From: JBEKJU01 sp050011095 | Lineage (GTDB): Bacteria; Desulfobacterota; Syntrophorhabdia; Syntrophorhabdales; WCHB1-27 | DNA: 12,908 nt | NCBI GenBank assembly: GCA_050011095.1 | Contig: JBEKJU010000102.1 | Coordinates: forward strand, 1 to 12,908 | Direction of reading: 5' to 3' | Shown here: positions 1-5,806 of the stretch, piece after piece | How the letters are laid out: each line of letters begins with the position of its first letter | Numbering within the stretch: the first letter of the stretch is position 1 | Position numbers and translations under genes: made by a program | Notes under the pieces: model-generated | Database searches by the model: none | The model's input: the letters and a program-made list of their open reading frames with translations, nothing else | Told to the model about the DNA's origin: nothing

Positions 1-20
1 ATTCCCGCGTTCGCGGGAAT
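1..20. repeat. REP-like palindrome at the window edge
   Basis: The first 20 bases form a perfect 8-bp hairpin, ATTCCCGC / GCGGGAAT, with a GTTC loop, followed by GACGGCA. The GGAATGACGGCA string recurs at the palindromic core of the repeats at 914-1044 and 10561-10691. This is therefore probably the end of another REP-type element that continues upstream of the window. No transposase is visible, so its family and full length cannot be stated. Confidence 0.6.
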
Positions 21-55
21 GACGGCAAAGGACGGTTTTTCTCCGTTTGCGATCA

Positions 56-104
56 GGCCCCTTCGAGGGGCCAGCAAACGGCAAGCCCCCGGCTCTGCCG
101 GGGG
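56..104. other. two adjacent GC-rich hairpins (possible terminator of an upstream gene)
   Basis: Two perfect inverted repeats lie in tandem: GGCCCCT/AGGGGCC (56-62 and 66-72, 3-base loop) and CCCCCGGC/GCCGGGGG (86-93 and 97-104, loop TCT). The second is flanked by AA on the left and TT on the right, as in bidirectional terminators, but no long T-run follows. Both lie upstream of the promoter at 135-162, so they are not in the leader of the next gene. They most likely end transcription from outside the window. Confidence 0.4.
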
Positions 105-134
105 TTATGACTGAAGGCGACTCGGTATGAGGCG

Positions 135-162
135 TTGTTTTTCGGGTTCGACATGGTATAAT
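135..162 (+). promoter_or_regulatory. sigma-70-type promoter
   Basis: A perfect -10 box TATAAT lies at 157-162, with a weak -35 TTGTTT at 135-140 and a 16-base spacer. Transcription would start near 168-170, giving a leader of about 40 bases before the start codon at 209. The -10 is convincing; the -35 assignment is less so. Confidence 0.6.
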
Positions 163-208
163 TAGGCTCGCCCGCATGTGCACGACATTGATCGAGAAAG
201 AGGGGTTT

Positions 209-850
209 ATGACGACCGAAGAACTGGCCGAACTTTTTCTGGTGCGCCTTTATGACCTTGCCGAGGCCGCTCCCCATCCTAATTTCCTCTTCACCGTGAG
301 TGATTTTGCCGCCATGATGGGGGTTACCGACAGGCAGGAGCTGCAGAGGGCAATAGACCTCCTCGGAGACAGGGGATTCATCATCGCCGCGAGCCTCGAT
401 ATGTGGGGGGGGATCAGCGCGGGCATCACCATGGAGGGAAGCGTATTCGTGGAGAACGGGGGGGAGACGGGTATCATCGCAAGCTATCGTGAAAACCCCC
501 AGGCCTACGTGAGGCTCGACCTCCCCGAGCCCGCTCCCGAGCCGTCGGTTCCGCCGGAGCCGCCGCAGGCAGGGGCGGGTGACAAAGAGGCCCGGCCCGT
601 CTTCGCCGTGAGCCGCGCGATTGAGGCGATAATCGCGGACATCGAGGATATTCTCGGGCGGGACGCGTCCTTGGATGGCGAGACCAGGAAAGACGCCCTC
701 GCCGACCTTGCCACGCTGAAGATCCAGATGGCGCGGAACGTGAAGAAGAGGGATGTCATCGAGGCCGTCCTGGCCGACCTCTGCGACGTCCCGTCGATCA
801 CCCCTCTCGTCACCGGTCTCCGCTCCATCGTCTTGGCCTACTTCGGATAG
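209..850 (+). CDS. uncharacterised protein: winged-helix-like N-domain, proline linker, helical C-domain
   Basis: I do not recognise this 213-residue protein as a named family. Residues about 1-100 look like a winged-helix fold: a helix-turn-helix-like stretch (about 31-57, ending LGDRGFI) is followed by a short strand segment and ITMEGSVFVENG (about 73-84), a pattern common after a wing. Residues 104-122 are a Pro/Glu-rich linker. Residues 131-213 are amphipathic helices with no membrane segment or signal peptide, resembling small dimerising helical domains. I chose ATG 209 over ATG 176 because AGAGGGG at 199-205 sits at good spacing before it, and the TATAAT at 157-162 would place the transcript start too close to 176. 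The gene is monocistronic and convergent with the ThDP gene. A DNA-binding role is possible from the fold alone; no function is assigned. Confidence 0.75.
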   Translation: MTTEELAELFLVRLYDLAEAAPHPNFLFTVSDFAAMMGVTDRQELQRAIDLLGDRGFIIAASLDMWGGISAGITMEGSVFVENGGETGIIASYRENPQAYVRLDLPEPAPEPSVPPEPPQAGAGDKEARPVFAVSRAIEAIIADIEDILGRDASLDGETRKDALADLATLKIQMARNVKKRDVIEAVLADLCDVPSITPLVTGLRSIVLAYFG

Positions 851-869
851 GCGCGGACCGCCGCCCCTT

Positions 870-1046
870 AGTGGTCCATTTCGTAAATACGCTAACATTC
901 ATCTCTATCGGAACCCCTTACTGCCGTCATTCCGGCGGAAGCCGGAATCCATGTTTCTTTCTGGATTCCGGTTCGCGCTCCGCTTGCCCGGAATGACGAT
1001 AGTTGTGAACGCCGAATACGTCACCGAACTTTCGAAATGGACCACT
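870..1046. repeat. MITE-like element with 14-bp terminal inverted repeats (copy A)
   Basis: The ends are AGTGGTCCATTTCG (870-883) and its exact reverse complement CGAAATGGACCACT (1033-1046). If the element is taken as 871-1045 it is flanked by TTA on both sides (868-870, 1046-1048), a possible 3-bp target duplication. Inside are nested palindromes: CGTCATTCCGG/CCGGAATGACG (925-935, 988-998), CCGGAATCCA/TGGATTCCGG (942-951, 962-971) and TTCCGGC/GCCGGAA (930-936, 941-947). There is no room for a transposase, so movement would need a helper in trans. It fills nearly all the space between two convergent genes, and its hairpins may act as a two-way terminator. Positions 914-1044 recur inverted at 10561-10691. 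Confidence 0.75.
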
Positions 1047-1061
1047 TAGGGAAAAGCTTTT

Positions 1062-2609
1062 TCAGAGGAGCATTTCGATCAGGTGGGGCCCCCGGGCGGA
1101 AAGCGCCTTTGCAAGCGCCCTTGCCAGACCTTCCGCCGTATCGACCGCCATTGCCTCGACGCCGAAGCCGGCCGCGATCTCGACCCAGTTTATTGCGGGG
1201 GGCGAAAGCTGCGTGAGTGCCGCTTTCTCCGGCCCCGGGGCGTCCATACCGGAACGGGATAGCTCCACCTCCAGGATATGGTAGCGTCTGTTCGAGCAGA
1301 CGAGCGTCGTGATGTCGGCCCCGGCCCGCGCCTGGCTCCAGAGGGCCTGCACCGTATAGAGCCCGCTGCCGTCAGCCTCGATGTTGATCACCTTCCGGTC
1401 GGGGGCGGCCAGGGCCGCGCCGAGGGCAGCCGGCATGCCGTAGCCGATGGCCCCTCCCACTATTGTCATGAGACTGTGGCGGGGCGCGCCGGCCGAGAGT
1501 CCGTAATAGGGGAAGGCGGTTGTGAGTCCTTCATCGACGATTATCGCGTTCTCCGGCTGGAGGGCGGCCAGGGTAAGGCATATCGTCTCGGGGGTCAGCG
1601 GGCCGGACGAAAGGACAGGCGGGCGGGGACCGGCCGGGGCGTCGATTGCCCGGAAGGCGGGCGGCCCGTCGAGGGCGTCGGCGAGACCCTGGAGCGCGGC
1701 GATCTCGTCCTGGCCGTCGTCCGAGAGCACGAGCCTATCCTTCCCTTCTTTCAGGAGTCTGCCCGGTATGCCCGGATAGCCGAAGAACGTGACCGGCTCG
1801 CGCGCCCCGGCGAGGACGACCGCGTCATAGGGCGAGAGCAAATCGAGGGCGGCCTCGGGAAAATACGGGATGCGCCGGAGGATTGGCAGGCCGCCGCCCC
1901 TCTCCAGGTATGGCGGGAAGGAATCGGCGAGAAGATCGCAGGCGGTTGCCGCCTTTACCCGCGCCGCGGCAGCGAGGCCCGCCTCGCGGAGCGCCCTCCC
2001 GCCCAGGATCATGGCCGTCTTCCTTCCTGCCTTGAGGAGCCGGGCGGCCCTCTCGATCGGTTCGGCCGATAAGGGAGCGAAGGGGGGTAGAGCCGCGGCC
2101 ACGGTGAAATCGGACACGTCCGCCTGCTGGAGGTCGCTCGGCACGATCAGGGTCGATACCCTGCCTCCAAGGGATGCGTTCAGGCCGTCCGCCACGTCCG
2201 CCGAAAGGGCGTCCGCCGACGCGGTCGTCCTCACCCATGCGGAAACGGTCGCGGCGAGGGCCTCTATGTCTATGGTCAAAGGCGGACCATTGAGGCGGTG
2301 CCAGGTGGCATGCTCCCCGATGACGTTGAAGAGCGGCGTGCGCGCCCGCCTCGCGTTATGGAGGTTGGCCACGCCGTTGGCGAGGCCCGGACCGAGGTGG
2401 AGGAGTGTCATCGCGGGTTTTGCCGTGACGCGCCCGTAGCCGTCGGCCGCGCCCGTGCAGACCCCCTCGAAGAGACCGAGGACGGCCTTCATCCCCGCGA
2501 CCTCGTCGAGCGCGGCGACGATGGGTATCTCCGTGGTACCGGGATTGGCGAAGCATATCGTCACTCCGCCGGCAACAGCCGCCCTTATGAGCGCCTCCGC
2601 GCCAGTCAT
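1062..2609 (-). CDS. ThDP-dependent enzyme, acetolactate synthase / benzoylformate decarboxylase-like
   Basis: This 515-residue protein has the layout of ThDP 2-oxoacid enzymes: an N-terminal pyrimidine-binding domain (about 1-165), a middle domain, and a C-terminal PP domain. The likely catalytic Glu is E48 in LFEGVCTGAADGYGR. The segment LLHLGPGLANG (69-79) places H71 where benzoylformate decarboxylase has its active-site His70. IGEHATWH (97-104) is typical of the acetolactate-synthase-like group related to MdlC. The Mg/diphosphate motif begins at ADGSG (about 412) and ends near the Asn in CSNRRYHIL. The substrate is probably a 2-oxoacid; true acetolactate synthesis is doubtful because no ilvN-type regulatory subunit adjoins. 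The ATG start is preceded by GAGGGGGG at 5-base spacing. It lies 11 bp behind the nucleoside transporter and is surely co-transcribed with it. The metabolic link between the two is unclear. Confidence 0.85.
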   Translation of the reverse strand: MTGAEALIRAAVAGGVTICFANPGTTEIPIVAALDEVAGMKAVLGLFEGVCTGAADGYGRVTAKPAMTLLHLGPGLANGVANLHNARRARTPLFNVIGEHATWHRLNGPPLTIDIEALAATVSAWVRTTASADALSADVADGLNASLGGRVSTLIVPSDLQQADVSDFTVAAALPPFAPLSAEPIERAARLLKAGRKTAMILGGRALREAGLAAAARVKAATACDLLADSFPPYLERGGGLPILRRIPYFPEAALDLLSPYDAVVLAGAREPVTFFGYPGIPGRLLKEGKDRLVLSDDGQDEIAALQGLADALDGPPAFRAIDAPAGPRPPVLSSGPLTPETICLTLAALQPENAIIVDEGLTTAFPYYGLSAGAPRHSLMTIVGGAIGYGMPAALGAALAAPDRKVINIEADGSGLYTVQALWSQARAGADITTLVCSNRRYHILEVELSRSGMDAPGPEKAALTQLSPPAINWVEIAAGFGVEAMAVDTAEGLARALAKALSARGPHLIEMLL

Positions 2610-2620
2610 AGTAACCCCCC

Positions 2621-3856
2621 TCAGTTTATAATGCCGACGATGGCGCCGGTCAGAAGCGTGGCGAGCGTTCCGGCTATGATCGACTTGACGCCGAGGCCGA
2701 TGATCTCGGATTTCCGCTCGGGGACCATGCCCCCCATGCCCCCTATCATGATGCCGAGGCTTCCGGGGTTCGCGAAGCCGCACAGGGCGTAGACCATGAT
2801 AAGCCTGCTTTTCTCGCTCAAGGCCCCCGGCGCAAGCTTCGCCATATCGATATAGGCGATCATCTCGTTGAGGATCGTCTTGGTTCCCATGAGACCTCCC
2901 GCGGTCTCCGCCTCTGACCAGGGGATGCCGATAAGCCAGACGACGGGCGCCATGATATAACCGAGTAGTCTCTGGAGGGTGATCGGCCGTCCGCCGAGGC
3001 CGGGGAGGAAACCGAGGAGTCTGTTCGCAAGGTAGACGAGGGCGATGAGCACAACGAGCATGCCGACGATATTGATGAGGAGGCCGATCCCGTCGACTGT
3101 TCCCTGGGTGATCGCGTCCATGGCGCTCGTCGCAAGGCAGGGGGGCGAGAGCTTTCCCGCCGTGCTCGGGCCCGTCTCGGGGACCATGACCTTCGAGACC
3201 GTGATGCAGGCGGGTATGCTGATGATCGAGACGATGAGGATGTGGCCCATGGCATCGGGAAGCATCGTTCTCAATATCGAGGCATAGAGCACCATGACCG
3301 TACCCGCTATCCCCGCCATGCCGCAGCTCATGGTAATGAACAGCTCGCACCTCGTCATCTCTTTCAGGTAGGGGCGGACGATGAGGGGCGACTCGACCTG
3401 ACCCAAAAAGACGTTCGCCGCGGCGGAGAGGCCCACGGCTCCGCCTACCCGCATGGTCTTCTCGAAGATCCAGGCGAAGGCCCTCACGACGACCGGGAGG
3501 ATGCGCCAGTAGAAGAGCAGGGACGAAAGGGCGCTCACCACGAGGACGATGGGGAGGGCCTGGAGGGCGAGGACGAAACCGGAACCGCCAAACTTCTCGT
3601 CGAAGGGCAGCGTGCCTCCCCCGAGATAGCCGAACACGAAGGAGGTGCCCGCGCGGGTCGATTCCTCGATTATGGAGACGCCCCGGTTCAAAAGATCGAA
3701 GACGTAGCGGAGAAAGGGGATCTTGAGCATGACGACCGCCATGAGGATGGTGACCGCCAGGCCGAGGCAGACCTCGCCGACCTTCACCCTCCGCCGGTCC
3801 TCGCTTATGACCCAGGCAAAAGCGATAAGTACTGCTATTCCAAGGAAAGCCTGCAC
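2621..3856 (-). CDS. concentrative nucleoside transporter (CNT/NupC family)
   Basis: This 411-residue inner-membrane protein would import nucleosides with H+ or Na+. The family signatures are present: GQVESPLIVRPYL (152-164) in the first re-entrant hairpin region, TKTILNEMIAY (325-335) and ALCGFANPGSLGI (357-369). By alignment with the Vibrio cholerae CNT, Q153, E155, E331, N363 and S366 match the nucleoside-contacting residues. The usual Thr/Ser between Gln and Glu is Val154 here. About ten hydrophobic segments are spread over the chain, and the length is normal for bacterial CNTs. I chose the GTG at 3856-3854 because AAGGAG lies 7 bases upstream and translation gives the family-typical N terminus MQAFLGIAVL; an in-frame start at 3925 would add an unlikely Arg-rich tail. 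It is the first gene of the operon with the ThDP enzyme. Substrate preference cannot be read from sequence. Confidence 0.9.
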   Translation of the reverse strand: MQAFLGIAVLIAFAWVISEDRRRVKVGEVCLGLAVTILMAVVMLKIPFLRYVFDLLNRGVSIIEESTRAGTSFVFGYLGGGTLPFDEKFGGSGFVLALQALPIVLVVSALSSLLFYWRILPVVVRAFAWIFEKTMRVGGAVGLSAAANVFLGQVESPLIVRPYLKEMTRCELFITMSCGMAGIAGTVMVLYASILRTMLPDAMGHILIVSIISIPACITVSKVMVPETGPSTAGKLSPPCLATSAMDAITQGTVDGIGLLINIVGMLVVLIALVYLANRLLGFLPGLGGRPITLQRLLGYIMAPVVWLIGIPWSEAETAGGLMGTKTILNEMIAYIDMAKLAPGALSEKSRLIMVYALCGFANPGSLGIMIGGMGGMVPERKSEIIGLGVKSIIAGTLATLLTGAIVGIIN

Positions 3857-3863
3857 GGAAAGT

Positions 3864-3869
3864 CTCCTT
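3864..3869 (-). promoter_or_regulatory. Shine-Dalgarno deciding the GTG start of the CNT transporter
   Basis: The minus strand reads AAGGAG here, 7 bases before GTG 3856-3854. No comparable site precedes the upstream in-frame start at 3925, so the shorter protein is preferred. Confidence 0.7.
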
Positions 3870-3912
3870 CGACGCCGGGCGCTCCGGCGGCAAGACCGGC
3901 CCTTTCTGACAG

Positions 3913-3942
3913 AGGTTACCATCACGGCGGATCGCCGCTCAA
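3913..3942 (-). promoter_or_regulatory. weak candidate promoter for the transporter/ThDP operon
   Basis: On the minus strand TTGAGC (3942-3937) and TAACCT (3918-3913) are separated by 18 bases. The spacer contains the short inverted repeat CGGCG-GAT-CGCCG (3925-3937), which could be an operator. The -10 match is poor, so this is only a candidate within the 3857-4031 divergent gap. Confidence 0.3.
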
Positions 3943-3993
3943 GTCCTTTTTTTCAGCCGGGCCCCGGGCGGAGCCCGATCCCGACCATGAGGC

Positions 3994-4022
3994 TTGACCT
4001 TTGCCGCGGTTCACCATATATT
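3994..4022 (+). promoter_or_regulatory. sigma-70 promoter for the cupin-to-lolD operon
   Basis: TTGACC (3994-3999) and TATATT (4017-4022) are spaced by exactly 17 bases, a near-consensus arrangement. The transcript would start near 4028-4030, only a few bases before the ATG at 4032, implying a leaderless or nearly leaderless message. Confidence 0.6.
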
Positions 4023-4031
4023 ATGCCGGAT

Positions 4032-4430
4032 ATGGATAAGATATTCCTGGAGATGCTCCCCGAGACGAGTGAGGGGGAGGGCCCCAAGAGGTGGGAGGAG
4101 GAGAAGGGCGCCTTCGCCCAGATATGCTATGGGGAAGAGGCGCGGCACATCGCCTTTTTCACCATAAGGAAAGGGTTCTGGCGGGGCATGCACTACCACG
4201 AGAAGAAGGAGGAGGTATTCTACGTGGTGGAAGGCAGGATAAGGGCGGTCTTCGTCGATCTCGACACCCGGGAGAGGGTGGAGCATATGCTGACCAAAGG
4301 CGGCAGGCTCCGTGTGAAGCCGGGCTGTTGGCACATCTTCTATGGAATAGATGAGGCATCTGTTGTAGAATATAGTCCACAGGTTTACGACAGGACGGAT
4401 GCATACAGGATCGAAATGGATGCGGAGTAG
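4032..4430 (+). CDS. small cupin-fold protein
   Basis: This 132-residue single-domain cupin is probably cytosolic. Motif 1 is complete: HYH at 54-56, four residues, E61, six residues, G68. Motif 2 is GGRLRVKPGCWH (90-101). H54, H56, E61 and H101 form the standard metal-binding set, so an Fe, Mn or Ni/Zn centre is likely, but the reaction cannot be deduced; sugar epimerases, isomerases and dioxygenases all share this fold. Possible starts are ATG 4023, 4032 and 4053. I prefer 4032 because the promoter at 3994-4022 would start transcription just before it. None has a good Shine-Dalgarno sequence; the GGAG before 4053 directly abuts the ATG. Only two bases separate its stop from the next gene's GTG, so the genes are coupled. 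Confidence 0.8.
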   Translation: MDKIFLEMLPETSEGEGPKRWEEEKGAFAQICYGEEARHIAFFTIRKGFWRGMHYHEKKEEVFYVVEGRIRAVFVDLDTRERVEHMLTKGGRLRVKPGCWHIFYGIDEASVVEYSPQVYDRTDAYRIEMDAE

Positions 4431-4432
4431 CC

Positions 4433-4987
4433 GTGGGTGAGATAAAGAGCGCCATTGAACTCGCCATGGAAAAGACGAAGAACCTCGTCATGGACGAGGG
4501 GGAGAAGAGGGCGTTCGCCCGAAAGGGCCTGGAGGAGCGGCTGAGGGCGCTCATGCGCCGGTTTTTTGAAGGGATGATAGGGCGCGAGGAGTTTCTGGCC
4601 GAATATCGCGGGATGAAGGCCGAGAAGCGCGATTTGGCCCTGCTCGTGATCGACATGATCATCGAGGAGTTCGGTCGCGAGGGGGAAAAGGATAGGCCCT
4701 TCGAGCTTCTGGAGCTTTTGGGCGAGGAGGCGGGAGGTGGACTCGCGGAGGAGGCGAGGGCCCTCCGGGACGGGTTCCGGGAGGAGTTGAGGGCCGATGT
4801 CTCGGGCGTCAGGGAAAAGATCATGACGCGCCTCGGGGAAATGGGGATCTCCGGCGAGGCCCTTGAGCCGAACATCGAAGAGTGGGACGAATGGAAGGAT
4901 GCCGCGCAGAAGAGGGGGAGTCTCTTCAGGAAACGGCTCTACGAGTGGAAAGACAAGGCGGAACGCGCACCTCTACAGAGTTTCTGA
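4433..4987 (+). CDS. uncharacterised charged, all-helical protein
   Basis: This 184-residue protein is rich in Glu, Lys and Arg and is predicted by eye to be almost entirely helical, with coiled-coil potential in about 20-75 and 100-145. There is no signal peptide, no membrane segment and no recognisable catalytic motif. The C-terminal 45 residues contain several Trp in EEWDEWKD and YEWKDKAE. It starts at GTG 4433 behind GGAG (4424-4427, 5-base spacer), two bases after the cupin stop, so translation is coupled. I do not recognise the family. The position suggests a structural or regulatory role alongside the cupin or the DUF2400 protein, but this is inference. Confidence 0.8.
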   Translation: MGEIKSAIELAMEKTKNLVMDEGEKRAFARKGLEERLRALMRRFFEGMIGREEFLAEYRGMKAEKRDLALLVIDMIIEEFGREGEKDRPFELLELLGEEAGGGLAEEARALRDGFREELRADVSGVREKIMTRLGEMGISGEALEPNIEEWDEWKDAAQKRGSLFRKRLYEWKDKAERAPLQSF

Positions 4988-5014
4988 AAGACTATTCTTA
5001 GAAAGCAACCGAAA

Positions 5015-5029
5015 AAGGAAAACGCCATT
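5015..5029 (+). promoter_or_regulatory. Shine-Dalgarno AAGGA followed by a likely ATT start codon
   Basis: AAGGA (5015-5019) lies 7 bases before ATT (5027-5029), which is in frame with the DUF2400 gene. No ATG, GTG or TTG occurs in that frame between the previous stop (4985-4987) and ATG 5078, while the residues encoded between 5027 and 5078 resemble the family's N terminus. An alternative is CTG at 5033. Confidence 0.5.
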
Positions 5030-5806
5030 AACCTGGAGCAGATATACGAGAGAAAGAGGGAGGGGCTTGTCACGCTGATGGGGAATGACCCCGTCGCCTT
5101 CCCGCACCGGTTCACCGACCCCGGAGATATTGAGATTGCCGGGTTTATCGCCTCTCAATTCGCATACGGCCGCGTCGGGCAGGTCACACGCTTCCTCGGC
5201 GCGCTCTTTAAGCGCATGGGCGAAAGCCCCTATAAATTTGTCGCCTCGGGCGATTTTTCCGCATTGAACCACCTCTATTATCGCTTCCAGAAGGGGCCCG
5301 ACATCGTGCGGCTCTTTGTTGTTCTGCGGGACATCCTGGAACGGTTCGGGGGCATCGGGGGCATGGTCGAGCACTATTACGAAGGGGATTTCAGGCAGGC
5401 GGTCTGGGCGGCCAGGGAGGCCCTGGTCGCGGACAAGGACGATCTCCTCTTCTTTTTCCCGAGGCCGGCCCCATCGAGCGCCTTCAAGAGATGGAGCCTC
5501 TATGCGCGGTGGATGGTGCGCCGCGACGAGATCGACTTCGGCCTGTGGCAATTCGTCAGGACCCGTGACCTGATCGTCCCCCTCGACGCGAACATTTGGA
5601 AGATAGGCAGGTGCCTTGGCTGGACCGATCAGAGATCGCAGGTCTGGAAGGCGGCCTGCCAGATCACGGACGAGCTGAAGAGGCACTGTCCGGAAGACCC
5701 GCTCAAGTATGATTTTTTTCTCTGTCACGTGGTCGGCATCGGGGCGCACTGCGCAGGCCTGCGGAATGCGGCGTGCCAGGGGGGGTGTCTCCTCCATGAG
5801 GTATAG
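5027..5806 (+). CDS. DUF2400 / TIGR02757 family protein
   Basis: This 259-residue soluble protein belongs to a family of unknown function. Recognisable family blocks are DPVAFPHRFTDPGDIEIAGF (21-40), FAYGRVGQ (45-52), RWMVRRDEIDFGLW (161-174), LIVPLDANI (182-190) and PEDPLKYDF (222-230). The start is the issue. The first ATG in frame is 5078, but that would delete residues NLEQIYERKREGLVTL, which match the usual family N terminus. An ATT at 5027 with AAGGA at 7-base spacing fits better; ATG 5078 is the conservative alternative (242 aa). The C-terminal tail has four close cysteines (C233, C242, C250, C254), loosely like the cluster loop of endonuclease-III-type glycosylases, though the spacing differs. 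It overlaps rimO by 11 bases, so the genes are translationally coupled. Confidence 0.85.
   Translation: MNLEQIYERKREGLVTLMGNDPVAFPHRFTDPGDIEIAGFIASQFAYGRVGQVTRFLGALFKRMGESPYKFVASGDFSALNHLYYRFQKGPDIVRLFVVLRDILERFGGIGGMVEHYYEGDFRQAVWAAREALVADKDDLLFFFPRPAPSSAFKRWSLYARWMVRRDEIDFGLWQFVRTRDLIVPLDANIWKIGRCLGWTDQRSQVWKAACQITDELKRHCPEDPLKYDFFLCHVVGIGAHCAGLRNAACQGGCLLHEV

Noticed and set aside
53..898. Long minus-strand open frame antisense to the first gene
   Set aside because: Arg/Gly/His-rich composition and complete overlap with a better plus-strand gene that has a promoter and Shine-Dalgarno sequence. High GC makes such antisense frames common.
753..1049. Open frame running through the palindromic element
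   Set aside because: It overlaps the end of the real gene in another frame and translates the repeat (ending YVTELSKWTT). The same peptide arises from copy B, so it is repeat translation and not a gene.
2610..3893. Extension of the ThDP gene frame upstream to 3893 (a 943-codon open frame)
   Set aside because: The upstream part is an Arg/His/Gly-rich antisense-style translation of the CNT gene in another frame. The ThDP protein has a proper ATG with a good Shine-Dalgarno sequence at 2609.
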